Assembly: GCA_947074145.1 (NCBI GenBank)
Contig: CAMTOJ010000030.1
Coordinates: 1-39,877 of the forward strand
Length of the DNA stretch: 39,877 bases
Origin: an uncultured Bacteroidales bacterium
GTDB taxonomy: Bacteria; Bacteroidota; Bacteroidia; Bacteroidales; JAUNSR01
Direction: 5' to 3'
Of this stretch, positions 7,595 to 18,800 are shown piece after piece. Made by a program: the position numbers and the translations under genes. A model generated the notes under the pieces. It was given only the letters and a program-made list of their open reading frames with translations, did not search any database and was not told where the DNA came from. Numbering within the stretch: position 1 is the first letter of the stretch; every line of letters begins with the position of its first letter.

Positions 7595-8698
7595 TTAATT
7601 AATCTCTTGTTTCTCATAAATTTTATTCTCAATATAAAATGTAGGCGACATTTTATAATGCTCCGAGAAATAACGATAAAATGTTGTTCTTGAATTAAAT
7701 CCACATAAAAACATTAGTTCTTTTATGCTTTTATCCTTATTCTCTCCAACAATTGTCTTAAAATATTCAAGTCTTAAATAATTAATATACTCTTTAAATC
7801 CGGTAAAACCATTATTTTTCACTGCTTGAGAAATATCTTTTTCATCGACATTTATACCTTTTGACAACTCAGACATATTATAATCAGGAGATATAAACAG
7901 ATAATTGTTGTGTAAATATTTATCTATCTCAATATAAAGATCATTATTATTTGCAACTTCTACTTTTTCCTGGTCCGACTTAATACTATTTACCAAATAA
8001 GAGGAAAACGGATTTTCATAACGTATGTAAAGAATTGAGAATATCAATGCAAACAATATTGAAAATATCCCCATACTATTGAATATAATTTGATTTAAAA
8101 AAAGAGTAAACCCAATATAAATAATCAATAAAACAAACAAGAAAGAAAAAAACAAATACATCTCTCTTTTCATTTCTCGATATATATTTTTACGTACAAC
8201 TGTATACAATAGGTTTATTAATGGAGTAATTATAGTCATAGAAAATAAAGAGAGCCTTAATATTACATCCCTATTATTTATAACCAATTCTATATCTCTG
8301 AAATTTTCTAAAGACGTTAAGCTACCATCAAAAGTGAGATAACAAATCCCTATTGTTGTTATAATTAAAAATGGTGATATAAAGAATAAAATGCGTATAT
8401 GATTTAAATAGCCGGGACGAACGGAAGCTAAAGGGAATAGAGATAGAAAACTTGCAACGCAATACCATTTTAACATCTTCTCAATATTCAGAAGATCTGT
8501 GAACTCATAAAAAGAATCCTTACTTCTTATGTTTATCCATCCTATATTCTCAGTAATAAATGATATACCGATAAGTATAGTTATTACACCCCAATATAAT
8601 TTAGGATAATTATCTTTTGCAGTGTAAACTATGATAAAACCTAAGAAAACGGTAATAAAATCAAATATAAGTTCAATCAGTAAATAATAAAAGTTCAT
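7595..8698 (-). CDS. Membrane-embedded AraC-family transcriptional regulator
   Basis: The 367-aa protein has about seven hydrophobic segments over residues 1-235 and a cytoplasmic C-terminal AraC/XylS-type helix-turn-helix domain (about 265-360). The second HTH helix region IKELMFLCGFNSRTTFYRYF, followed by KMSPTFYI, matches the family signature. Such multi-TM AraC proteins are common in Bacteroidota and are thought to respond to membrane or envelope signals. The ligand is unknown. Likely targets are the neighbouring lipoprotein genes, by position only. The -7 box at 8753-8760 is a candidate promoter. Confidence 0.88.
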   Translation of the reverse strand: MNFYYLLIELIFDFITVFLGFIIVYTAKDNYPKLYWGVITILIGISFITENIGWINIRSKDSFYEFTDLLNIEKMLKWYCVASFLSLFPLASVRPGYLNHIRILFFISPFLIITTIGICYLTFDGSLTSLENFRDIELVINNRDVILRLSLFSMTIITPLINLLYTVVRKNIYREMKREMYLFFSFLFVLLIIYIGFTLFLNQIIFNSMGIFSILFALIFSILYIRYENPFSSYLVNSIKSDQEKVEVANNNDLYIEIDKYLHNNYLFISPDYNMSELSKGINVDEKDISQAVKNNGFTGFKEYINYLRLEYFKTIVGENKDKSIKELMFLCGFNSRTTFYRYFSEHYKMSPTFYIENKIYEKQEIN

Positions 8699-8752
8699 AT
8701 AGAAAATATTAATAATGCATTATTAAAATATTCTCTCCACAATTTCCTTCTA

Positions 8753-8760
8753 CAAATATA
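8753..8760 (-). promoter_or_regulatory. Candidate -7 box for the AraC-type regulator gene
   Basis: TATATTTG on the minus strand matches TAnnTTTG exactly, 54 nt upstream of the ATG. No clear TTTG is found 19-21 nt further upstream. Confidence 0.4.
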
Positions 8761-8862
8761 TTATCTATATTTCTTTTATACTCAATATTATAACCTGTTT
8801 TTTTCAAGCATTCAGTATAACATTTTAACAATCTATATACGATTGATTTAAATAATAAAAAA

Positions 8863-8890
8863 GAGGATGTTCACTATTGTAAATATCCTC
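8863..8890 (-). terminator. Terminator of the 8993-9553 lipoprotein gene
   Basis: GAGGATGTT (8863-8871) pairs with AATATCCTC (8882-8890), including one G-U pair. A run of A on the left (8854-8862) gives a T-tract on the minus-strand RNA. Confidence 0.7.
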
Positions 8891-8992
8891 CTTAAATTGA
8901 TATGTCTTAAAAAACCTTGATTAAAAAATTATCCTTCATAACATTATAAATAAATATAACCAATCCACTATTATATTATTTGATATACTTAT

Positions 8993-9553
8993 TTATAATT
9001 TGATTTTAGTATATATACAACCGTCATTGGTTTTAAACGAGCTTGATGAGATTATTGTATGCTTTATTCCGGCAACTATTATTATATTACCCACAATCGT
9101 ACACGGGGAAGAGTACGAACTTCCTATTGTTTGTTCAAAATAGACCTTTATATCATTAACGGCATTCCATGTATGAACAATTTTATTACCTGCAGCTTGG
9201 TTATTTGAATAAAGTGTAGTCGTTGGTTCAAAAAACAATTCATAAGCTCTACCGGTTGTTGGTATATAAAAACCATAAACCCCTTCTGAAAGAATCTCAT
9301 CATCCAGATAAGTCTCCTTAAAATAAGATGAATTACCCAACTCATTAATACGTCTCTGACAGTTGTTCCAAGCCTCTGAATCAACATAATAACCACTCAT
9401 ATCAGATAAACTATACAAATCTGTATCTTCGTTATCATTATCTTGTGTTTGTTCAGAATCAATAATATCATCACTATCTTTACTACAAGATAAAAAACAA
9501 CTAAAAAGAAGTGGTATAATCAATAAAATAATTGAAATGTATTTTTTTTTCAT
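8993..9553 (-). CDS. Small lipoprotein, function unknown
   Basis: The 186-aa protein has a signal peptide with two possible lipobox cysteines (SCFLSC-S; Cys23 preferred) followed by an Asp/Glu-rich tether of about 20 residues. The mature domain contains a repeated GYYVDSEAW... YGFYIPTTGRAYELFFEP pattern typical of small Bacteroidales beta-sandwich lipoproteins. No family is recognised. It lies 28 nt downstream of the TapB-like gene on the same strand and ends at the terminator at 8863-8890, so the two are likely one transcript. Confidence 0.7.
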   Translation of the reverse strand: MKKKYISIILLIIPLLFSCFLSCSKDSDDIIDSEQTQDNDNEDTDLYSLSDMSGYYVDSEAWNNCQRRINELGNSSYFKETYLDDEILSEGVYGFYIPTTGRAYELFFEPTTTLYSNNQAAGNKIVHTWNAVNDIKVYFEQTIGSSYSSPCTIVGNIIIVAGIKHTIISSSSFKTNDGCIYTKIKL

Positions 9554-9581
9554 ATCTAATAATTATTTATAGTAAACACTA

Positions 9582-10271
9582 TTATAATCCGATAACTTCA
9601 TGAGCCTCAACAACAATAGTATTCTTGGGACCCATATAATTCAGCTCCTCTCTTATAATTCCTATTCCCTTAGCAATAAACCATATCTGATTGTCGTTTA
9701 TATTCATCCCTTGAAAACGACCTGATACATTTCCAATTACTTTTAAACATCTAAAAGTTCCGGCAGAAGTTGTTAAATCAATCTCTTCTATAACCTTGAA
9801 ATCTTTATAAACAAGCTCATTACGTGATGATGGAGTCAAAGCATATCTATTTATAAATTGCAATGTCCCCCCTTCTATTTCATTACCAATGTCTAAAGTA
9901 TTAGGGATCTTTAAAATATAACCACTCCTTTCGTCTCCACCATAGGCTATGCCTAAGTCCTGAGTCATGAAGTAAATGTCATTTTCTATTTGTATTGATG
10001 ACAAATATCCATCAGCTGCTCCGGCTAATGCTGCGGCTTTTGAGGGTTTACCTTTCTTATCAAGACTTGTTCCCAAATAAGTTATGGTAATCTTATTATT
10101 TTCTTCAACTGTTTCTTGTACAGAAGAAACGAAATATCCACTGATTTTGTTTCTATATTTTATTGAATATTTAACACTAGTCCCCTTTTGTGTTAAAGCG
10201 TAATACTCATTGTTTTCTGCCACTGTTAGTAAACAAAAAAGAGAAAATAAAATGATAAATCGTGTCCTCAT
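9582..10271 (-). CDS. TapB/DUF3108-like secreted protein
   Basis: The 229-aa protein has an N-terminal signal peptide (FIILFSLFCLLTVAE). The mature part fits the TapB-like/DUF3108-like lipocalin-type fold: YYALTQKGTSVKYSIKYRNK at the start, a central TSAGTFRCLKV and a final IWFIAKGIGIIREEL, all characteristic elements of this group. The role is unknown; these proteins sit in the periplasm or outer membrane. It is in line with the genes at 8993 and 10337, both on the same strand with short gaps (28 and 65 nt). Confidence 0.72.
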   Translation of the reverse strand: MRTRFIILFSLFCLLTVAENNEYYALTQKGTSVKYSIKYRNKISGYFVSSVQETVEENNKITITYLGTSLDKKGKPSKAAALAGAADGYLSSIQIENDIYFMTQDLGIAYGGDERSGYILKIPNTLDIGNEIEGGTLQFINRYALTPSSRNELVYKDFKVIEEIDLTTSAGTFRCLKVIGNVSGRFQGMNINDNQIWFIAKGIGIIREELNYMGPKNTIVVEAHEVIGL

Positions 10272-10336
10272 ACATTTGTTATTTTAATAATTTGAAATAT
10301 TATCTTATCACTTAGAATAAATGTTAATCGATGTTT

Positions 10337-10930
10337 TTATATAGCACGACTTATCCCGAAAAGCCAACTTCCATTTTTTACAAAATCCTTTGTTTCAAAC
10401 TCTAAGGCATTCATATAATAACCTACAGTGATGTAATAGCTTCCTTTATCTGTATTAAATATTTTAATCCCTCCCGAAAGGTTCATAGCAAATCCGTAAG
10501 CAAATTTATATTTTAGTTCAGAGGATTTTTCATTAGACTCAGATCCGTAAATACCTATATAAGGGTATATTCGACCACAAAGCATTATCGCGTCATTAAT
10601 AACATATCTGGTTTTAGCACCTATTCCAAAAGTGCTGGCAAAAGTATTATAATCACCAAAACCCATACTTATATTAAAAACACTATATCCATATTCACTA
10701 AAATCAGTACCTATTGATATCCCTCCTGTCTTAATTTTTGATGAATATTCAAAAAGATAATCCGAACCATCGACCCTACCGGATTCCTTTGATGCTTTGG
10801 TTCTCTCCTTATCAGAGTTTTCTGTATTAGCCTGGACTCCGGAATTATCAACATTGTCTACTATTAATTTTTGACCGTTAATACACCATGTAATAATTAG
10901 AATAATTATAACTAATAATAATTTTTTCAT
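10337..10930 (-). CDS. Small predicted envelope beta-strand protein
   Basis: The 197-aa protein starts with a signal peptide (MKKLLLVIIILIITWCINGQ). After a polar linker (about 30-60) it shows alternating aromatic/Gly strands (GYSVFNISMGFGDY, GRIYPYIGIYG, YYITVGYYMNALEF) suggesting a small outer-membrane barrel or part of one. The last residues (WLFGISRAI) do not end in the usual C-terminal Phe. No named family is recognised. It is likely the first gene of a three-gene unit with the TapB-like protein and the lipoprotein. Confidence 0.65.
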   Translation of the reverse strand: MKKLLLVIIILIITWCINGQKLIVDNVDNSGVQANTENSDKERTKASKESGRVDGSDYLFEYSSKIKTGGISIGTDFSEYGYSVFNISMGFGDYNTFASTFGIGAKTRYVINDAIMLCGRIYPYIGIYGSESNEKSSELKYKFAYGFAMNLSGGIKIFNTDKGSYYITVGYYMNALEFETKDFVKNGSWLFGISRAI

Positions 10931-10980
10931 AATGATTAATATTTAGTAGTTCATAAAATAGATACTCTTATCTCTAAATT

Positions 10981-11274
10981 TTAATCAAAGGAAATGAGTC
11001 TATTACAATAATCCATAAAAAAAAATGTCCCAAAACATAATGGGACACTTTTATAACATTCTCCCTTACAATAGATACAACTGCAAGGTGTTACTGTCGA
11101 TTTATAAACCTTATAAAACAGATCTTTAGCAAGATCAAACCAATGCACGTCATGCATAACTGTACCGTTATCTCTGATAATCACTGATCCGTAAGAAGCA
11201 AATAATACCATTCTGTTTTTAAATACTCTGTTCTGCTGTTGTTTTCTCCAGAACTTGTTCCTTTTTTGTTCCAT
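10981..11274 (-). CDS. Small hypothetical protein with a PCSCxxCxG motif, possibly 3'-altered
   Basis: The 97-aa frame starts MEQKRNKFWRKQQQNRVFKN, a basic N-terminus, and has HDVHWFDLAKDLFYKVYKST followed by TPCSCIYCKGECYK. This combination recalls small Bacteroidota hypothetical proteins with a CxC-xx-C motif that could bind zinc; recognition is from memory. Directly after GECYK the frame runs into a hairpin repeat (11021-11052), which encodes SVPLCFGTFFF, so the natural C-terminus may have been replaced. Cysteine codon content and the hairpin make the last 25 residues doubtful. Confidence 0.5.
   Translation of the reverse strand: MEQKRNKFWRKQQQNRVFKNRMVLFASYGSVIIRDNGTVMHDVHWFDLAKDLFYKVYKSTVTPCSCIYCKGECYKSVPLCFGTFFFMDYCNRLISFD
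11021..11052 (-). terminator. TGTCCCA/TGGGACA hairpin
   Basis: Arms 11021-11032 and 11041-11052 (core TGTCCCA / TGGGACA, one mismatch further out) form a stem of about 12 bp, and the run of A on the left gives a T-tract in minus-strand RNA. Functions plausibly as a terminator for minus-strand transcription. Its core is shared with the hairpin at 7515-7557. Confidence 0.6.
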
Positions 11275-11397
11275 AATCTCTGTCTATTAAAGTTATGATG
11301 GATTGTTGTTTTAAAATATTGGAACTATATAGATTCATATCTCTAAAATTTTATTATTCTCTTTATTATGTTGATGAGTGGATGTTTTCATTTTTGT

Positions 11398-12100
11398 TTA
11401 GTGAATCTCTTTCAATAATCTTATTCCCTTATCCGTCAACAAATACTTTTGCTTCGGATGCTTCGGACTATTTGGATATAACATAGTAACCAAACCATCA
11501 TTGATTGCGGGATGAAGATAGTTTTTTAAGAAATTTTCTCTATTTTTTAATCCAATTTTCACAAGTATTTCCTTAATAGACAAACTGTTCCAAGATAATA
11601 TATTAAGCAGACTCTGAACAATTAATGAACATGTCGGGTACTTGTCAGTAATGAATCAGTATTCCATTCCTCCGGAGAATTAACAACCATAAATCGATTA
11701 TTTAATTCATTATGTTCTCCCATCATCAGATTACGAAAAAATAAAAAGGATGTATCTGCCAAATTCCGGAAACAAATTTCGCAATATGTTCCACTATTCC
11801 CTCCATTGACAAACCTTTATAAGGATATCGCTTTCCCTGCTTCAAATCATATTCTATTGATCTATGTAAATCTTCCGAATTTACATACAACACAGTATCT
11901 CCCCTTAATACCCACTCGCTCTTTGTAATATCAAAATCTCTTATTTTACCCGCGAATTTGAAAAGTCCCTCAAATAAAGGTCTATGAATAGAGGTAAAAC
12001 CTGTAATTGAAAAAGCAAATGACTTCTCATTCAAAATACGAGCTATATTAGCAGATACTTTGTCAGCCTCTTCCATCCTATCATCATCAGGTGTACGCAC
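11398..12100 (-). pseudogene. Fic-family protein, internally deleted and frameshifted
   Basis: The 5' part (12100-11726) encodes the first half of a Fic domain: RTPDDDRMEEADKVSANIAR, FKFAGKIRDFDITKSEWVLRGDT and AKFVSGIWQIHPF. In an active Fic protein HPF continues into the catalytic HPFxxGNTR loop. Here it jumps instead to residues from the end of the domain (FF-RNLMMGEHNELNNR) with a shift of frame, so the catalytic loop is deleted. Further 3' (11583-11398) a separate frame encodes the usual C-terminal winged helix (SIKEILVKIGLKNRENFLKN). It cannot transfer AMP. Fic proteins of this type AMPylate target proteins and pair with small antitoxins; the two DUF3791-like genes upstream fit that role. 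The start at 12100 is GTG. Confidence 0.8.
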
Positions 12101-12105
12101 GTCTT

Positions 12106-12411
12106 TTAAACCTCTTTCTCTCGTAGAAACTCATCGACTATATAAAGATTACCATATAAATAAAGCCCTGTACTCTTATCATGTAAATCTGCACAAGTTT
12201 TACTTTCGTAAAATAACTCCAATGCTCTCTCCGGTTCAATATCAAGTTGCTTTGCTAACTCCGCTGATATCTGACCGATTCGATTACTTAATATCATCTC
12301 CTGAACAATAGGAGATTTTGCAGGATCATTCTCTGGATCCTGTTCCATCGTAAATAAGGTATTTATCTGTTCACTCAAACTCACAACCTTGCCTCCCATA
12401 GAGTTAAACAT
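12106..12411 (-). CDS. DUF3791-like protein of a Fic cassette
   Basis: The 101-aa protein contains NRIGQISAELAKQLDIEPERALELFYESKTCADLHD and ends YLYGNLYIVDEFLREKE, a pattern common in small proteins encoded next to Fic or DUF3990 genes in Bacteroidales. It overlaps the upstream 79-aa gene by 31 nt and stops 5 nt before the Fic fragment. Removing one base near 12112 would fuse it in frame to the Fic fragment (REKGLKDVRTPDDD), so either the two were one gene or the Fic start lies inside. Antitoxin function is inferred from position. Confidence 0.6.
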   Translation of the reverse strand: MFNSMGGKVVSLSEQINTLFTMEQDPENDPAKSPIVQEMILSNRIGQISAELAKQLDIEPERALELFYESKTCADLHDKSTGLYLYGNLYIVDEFLREKEV

Positions 12412-12620
12412 TCAATCATATTATTGGTAACACACTCCCGACTCTCAGTATGAAGCATTTCATAGTTTGTCCATATATAATTCTTTATCATATCAACCCT
12501 CTTCATACGTTCAAAAACCTCTTTGTAAGAAATATTTAGCGCATTGGCAGTACCTTCGATGCAGGAAGCAACAAAAGCTAGTTTGATTTCTGTTGGTGAA
12601 AGTTCTATAAGCCGTTCCAT
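12381..12620 (-). CDS. DUF3791-like small protein, putative antitoxin
   Basis: The 79-aa protein MERLIELSPTEIKLAFVASC... has an alpha-helical body ending with YEMLHTESRECVTNNMIECLTLWE. This fits the DUF3791 group, whose members end with a Y-x-x-LHT motif and sit in toxin-antitoxin-like cassettes. It is the first gene of the cassette and overlaps the next by 31 nt, pointing to translational coupling. No DNA-binding motif is visible. Confidence 0.6.
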   Translation of the reverse strand: MERLIELSPTEIKLAFVASCIEGTANALNISYKEVFERMKRVDMIKNYIWTNYEMLHTESRECVTNNMIECLTLWEARL

Positions 12621-12761
12621 ATATTTCAGATTATATTAAACAATGGGTTTATAATATAAGTGTAATATACAAAGTTAAATTTTTATCGATTCAATTTATT
12701 CACTTTTTTAAATCCATTAATAGAAATATAGCAGCCTAAATAAAAAAATGGATGAATATAT

Positions 12762-12801
12762 AAGAAAAAAGGCTATCTAACATTTTCCTTGTTAGATAGC
12801 C
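12762..12801 (-). terminator. Terminator of the giant FG-GAP gene
   Basis: GGCTATCTAAC (12771-12781) and GTTAGATAGCC (12791-12801) form a perfect 11-bp stem with a 9-nt loop; the A-run at 12762-12770 supplies the T-tract on the minus strand. Confidence 0.9.
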
Positions 12802-12821
12802 CCTTTATTTTGGATTGTAAA

Positions 12822-15800
12822 TTATTTCTTTATAATAACTTTGGTCATGATTGAATCACATTGAATTACCTTTACAATATATGTTCCGGCAATAAATCGG
12901 TTACAATCAACAATCATTTTATTCTCGGAAGTTTGACCTTTAAATATCAAATTTCCGGATATATTATAAATCATTACCTCTTTAATAGATTGATTACCAT
13001 CTAAAAACTCTATTGTTAATGAATTTAAGATTGGTATCGGATAAAGATTGATATTATCAATTATTTCAGATTTTAACTCTTCAATATCTGTTGAGGATTT
13101 ATATACAGGAATTAATATATCTCTATATATCTCAGCCCCGTCTGTTGAAGTAGCTCGAACTGTCACAATACCATCCTTATCACTACTTTTATAATTTAGT
13201 AACCCGGTTGAAGAAATTGACGCTAAGTCATTTCCACTAACAATACTCCAGTTCACATTTCGACAAGTTGCAGTTATAGGATATACTTCAGTTATTAAAT
13301 GCATCTGCTTTTGACTATCATTAAGGAATGCACTATTCTCAAGAGATTTAATAAAAATATCTTGCACAAATTCAACATTATATGCCTTTGATTTATTCAC
13401 AATATTAGATCGAGATACTACAATTGCTTGTTCTTTATATTTAGACTTAGCTTTTGAAGGACTTATTAAACTATATTCTATAGCATAATTATCATGTCCT
13501 GACAAAGGCGATTTATCACAATATGAATTTACATGCCCAGAAACAGTAGCTATTATTTCAAGGTTATCCTCATTTGTCCCTCGTAATATTTTATAAGAAT
13601 CTAATTCGGCACCTTCGTAATCACTCCACATTAAATTAAAGCTTTGACCTATACCCTTATTTATTAAAACATGAATAGGCTGATGTGCTTCTGAATAATC
13701 AGACATTAATCCATCTTTGCTTTTTGCTCTGATTTTATATCTTGAAGTATAAATTGAAGGGTCAGACAAAACATCAACAAAGTTATTCGCTGATTTCTCC
13801 ACCTCTCCTATAAGTTCATATTTATCGGTTGAGGAACCCTCCTTATAAATCAATACATCTGACCAACGGTTATCCCAATCAGAGCTGTTCCAAGTAATCT
13901 TATATTTATTATTTTCATCAACTGCAACAATTCCAATTTCAATTTCACCTTCAAACTCTACTACATTTATATTATTAAATATAGTATAATCATCATCACA
14001 TTCAGTCTGCTCTATTACCAGACCCAAGGTATATTCTCCGGATTTATTGAAATATATTGAATAAGTACCAAACTTTATCTCTTCAATATATATACCGCAA
14101 GAAGATAGATTTTCCGTTAATTTATTATCTTTTAATCCAGCAATAAACCTAAAATTAAAACCTGAATTTATAAGTTTTTGAGGAATAGAAAATTCAGATT
14201 TTACTCCTTGTACCATAATATTGGAAATAGCTATAGAAGTCTGGAATCTTTCTTTTACAAGTATAGACGTAGTTGTTGATTTACCTTCTGAATATATTGT
14301 GATATTTTTAACTCCCGGATTATCCCACATAACTTCATAAATCCCTGATTTTTCGCTAAGAACTTCTGCTCCATCCCAGTCTATATTTACACTTAATCCT
14401 GAAGTACCTATGTATCTTGCAGTTGTTATCCTTGAGGCGCAAGTACTTGGTGATATAGAAATTAAAGGAGACTCTAAGACATTAAATATAAACGGTTCCG
14501 TAAAGTCAGATGCTGCTTTTTGAGTATCAATAGATTGAACCCTTATTTCATATTCACCGGCAGGAATTCTCGTTAATGGAAATTCATATTGAGTTCCATA
14601 AATATATGTAATAGAAGGAGACATTAATGCATCATTATTGTCAGCATTCAATGGCGAAATAATATATGAGTTCTCGCCATTAGCTCCTTTTTTCTTTACG
14701 CTAAGGTTATATTGCAGTTTATCAACAGGTGTTTCTTTATCATAAGCAGCAGCCCAGCTAATTATCACCTTTCCATCTTCTGTCTGAATAGCACTGACAG
14801 ATTGAGGGATAGTCGGTTTTTCATTTTCTATAATTGAGGAGTTTTTAAGATAATACCTCTCTCTAAAATTCCCCAAATCACATTTACCGTCATGATCATA
14901 ATCCCCAAGTACCATATAGCCTTCTTTTAAGTTCAAACTATTAGTTTGAATTTTCATCGAGTCATTAGGATAATTATAAACGACAATCTCTCCATAATTA
15001 TATACAGCATCATTATAGCCGTTATTATTAAGGTCTAATACATATGGTATCTGTCTCATATTAAAATCCATATCGATTTTTTTATATACGAATTCGCCAT
15101 TTTGACTAAGACACAATTGGCTTGGACCGGATGTAGAGGAACGTCCATCTATTATACCATCATTATTAAAATCGGCAATAGGAATTAAAGCCACATTCAT
15201 TTCAATTATTTCAAACTCAAAATTGCCCTTATTAAGATATAACAAAGAACGCTCTGTATCAATAGAATGAAAGCATATATCAAGATAATTGTCAAAATTA
15301 TAGTCATAAATATCACAATATATATCTCCTCTTTCATTAAGAGGATTTTCCATTGTCATTATAAATGTTTTTGTTCCATCATTTTCATATTTATATAGAC
15401 TGTATGTTGTATAATTTTCTTTTTGCCAAGTATACAAATAGCCATCATGATTCCAATCACAAAATTCGTCTTTGTCGGGAAAATATCTACTATCATATTT
15501 TATATCGAATGTTCCGTTTCCTTTATTGATAAGAACTGACATATCTTCATTCTTCTTGAATTCACCTGCAAAGTCAAGTAATCCATCGTTGTTATAATCT
15601 ATAGGATATAGATAACTCAACTCTAAACCGATATTAAATAACCCTGTAACTTTATCATATGAATAATTCCCATTATTTAAAGATGCTTTATATACACCAT
15701 CCACAGCTATCAAATTCATCACACCGTCATTATCATAATCGAAAAATCCTAATTGCTTTTCTACATTAAAATCTCTCTTGACAAGATTCACCGGCCATAC

Positions 15801-18800
15801 ATGAATATTGGTAGACTCCTGTTTTGTTGAAACACCATCTTCTTTAATTAGTGATAGGGAAATTTCCTTTTCTCCCTCTTCCGCAAATATCACTTTTTGA
15901 ATAGATCCTGTTGCATTACTTTCCACACTCTTTCCTCCGGAAAAATCCCATATGTAATTTATAGCGGAAGATGAAAGACCATCATAAGAAACAATAAGCG
16001 TATCTGCAGTGGTTATAGATTTGGAATTAACATAAAGATTTGTCTTGATATTCTCAATTGTGAATGTGACTTCATCCGACCAAGGCGAGCCTTTTCTTTT
16101 AGCATCTATTGCCTGAACGGATATATAATAACTTCCCGGATTCCAACCTGAAACATTTATAATTTTTAAACGCTCTCTTCCCATATTTCCTTCTGAAAGA
16201 TCTAAACGTAAACCATCAGATAAAGCAGCAGCATAAAACATATCTCCTTTGCCAGGTTGTGAACCTATACGTAATGCATAAGTCAAATCAGAGGAAGGTG
16301 TTAAATCATCAACTCCTTTATCCCAACTTATTTTCAACATCCCGGAGGCTTCATCATAAACAAATTTTGGTTGATTTATCTTTTCCGGAGACTTATCTGT
16401 TTTTATGGACGGAATTTTCTTTCTCCAGCTATTATATATAGCTACATAAGTACTATTATCATCTTGAGAGTTCCAAATAAGATTAACATTCTTAATTGGT
16501 GAAGTATGAAAATAGGTTTCCTCATTAACTTCAAATTTATTATTTTTCCTTCCCTCAATTATCAAATATGGATATACATCAAAATTACTATAGTAAATTG
16601 AAGGTGTTTCAAAAGCTAAAATATCATAAAACCCATCATTATTAAAATCAGAACAAGCAATAAACTTAAAATTCCGATTAAAAATATTACTCTCATTTAT
16701 TGTAAAATTCCCTTTACTATCATTCTCACAAATTACCAAATAAGAATAACCTGCAGTATTAGATGAACTACTAAATGGCAATAAAATATCAATATCTCCA
16801 TCATTATCAATATCAACAAAATAAATATTATCATCCATTCCTGAATTTTGCAAAAGTACCTGCTCTTTTATTGTTCCATCCGCTTGGTATATTCTCGCCT
16901 CTACTTTATTATCAGAATAATATATGTAATCAGTTATTTGATCATTGTTAAGATCACAAGCAAAGCATTTTGATGATTGATATATATTTTTGTATAAACG
17001 ATTACCCCTATTGAGCATAATTGCATTATTATCAGGGTTAATCAAATCCTCATAACCATCTTTATTAAAATCAAGACTATAAAATTCTCTACCTGATTTA
17101 AATTGAACCAAAACTGCATTATCTGAATCTCCACCCAAAGGAACTCCAACATCGCCATTAAGGCTACCAAAACCCATTCCCGATTGTTTGATATTTGATT
17201 GCCAAATATTATATTCATTATCATTATCTGATGCTACAATTTCTGTCTTGCAGAAACTACCATCTCGCATCTGATGGTAGATATACTTGGAATCACACAT
17301 AAGATCGATCAATCCGTCATTATTGTAGTCACATGGGTATGGTGCTACAACATCGGGAACCATTGACCATTTACCATCAGCTTGTCCTAATGCGATTGTT
17401 CCACCTTTAATATAAACAATATCAGGTATTCCATCATTATTTATATTACAGAACCGAGGAGACTCACCCATTGTAAAATTATCTACCACAAAAGGCTTCA
17501 ATGGTATATTCTTTTCTCCGATAATCTGATAAATTACATTCCCATCTAACAATTCTTTAAGACCATCATTATCAATATCATAAATATTCTCGTTATAGTT
17601 TGATGTATAATATAAATTGTCATATGTAATTTTAATTTTATAATTATATGAATTAAGTTGCTCTAATGAGATCGGAAATGTAATTTTCAAATAATTACCA
17701 TAATCATTTCTTTTTTCCTGTATAGAAACAGATATATTATCATTTCCTATTACCTCTGCATTAAGATTTCGGTAACCGCCATCTATATAGAGATATATTG
17801 AATTACCGGGACCAATAGCATCTCTTATTAAATAAGAATCACCATCATATACTAATTTTATCCTTGAGTTTGTATTATTACTTGGAACAGCCCATTCTAA
17901 ATTATTTTCAGGAACACGCGCAAGATCTTTTATTAAAAAATGCCTAATATTATTTACTGAAGTTGGATATATAGAGCCATTTGAATCAACTATTCTAAAT
18001 CTTATTTTTTTTATAGACTTATTAAGAGTTGTATAAAATCGCTCTTTTCCATCTAAACAATTAAGGTTATTAAAATCCACAAAATTTTCACCATCTTCAG
18101 ATATTTCCATTTTTAAAATCATATCTGATTTCACCTTTGCCATAAATGAAAGGTATGGTTTTTTAATATCTGATAAATCAAGATATGGTGATTCTATATA
18201 ACTTGAAGAATTTAAAAAACTTGCTCCGTTAGAAATATCTCTATAAGTCCAATTTGTTAACTGATAGCTTTCCATTAATGGATTATAGTAAGGAAACTCT
18301 GTAATTATATCAGTAGATGATGGTATATCATCTTCATATAATATCTCATTAATTGATAGAGCGGATATACTCCCGACATTAACCATATCACTTAATAATA
18401 TTACTTTAATAAATTTTACAGAAGGTGATAAATAAAATGAATATTTACCATATTCGTATGTCCCTCTTCCTAATGATTCAAAATTTTTACCATCACTACT
18501 CGTTAACACCTCAAAATATGAGCCTTCTAAAATAATATGAGCTCCATTCTGAGGAATTAGTAATTCACCTGAAATGGCATAACCTCCACTATCTGACATA
18601 TCACAAGCCAATAATCCTGATTTAACCCAATATACATTGTCATAAATAGTCCATGACGGGTCATAAAGTTCCATCTTATATGGAAATTCAGAAATAGGTT
18701 GAGTAGGTAATTTAATCTTAAAATCACTAATAGTTAATTCATAACTTAACGGTTGAAAGGTTAAAAATTTATAAGTTTTGTCTATATCAATTGTATATAA

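Noticed and set aside
11295..11486. Plus-strand 63-aa frame
   Set aside because: It lies antisense to the end of the Fic remnant and encodes random aromatic-rich text.
12106..12120. Assembly error joining the 101-aa protein and Fic fragment
   Set aside because: A one-base change would fuse them, but separate small genes also occur in such cassettes, so no error is claimed.
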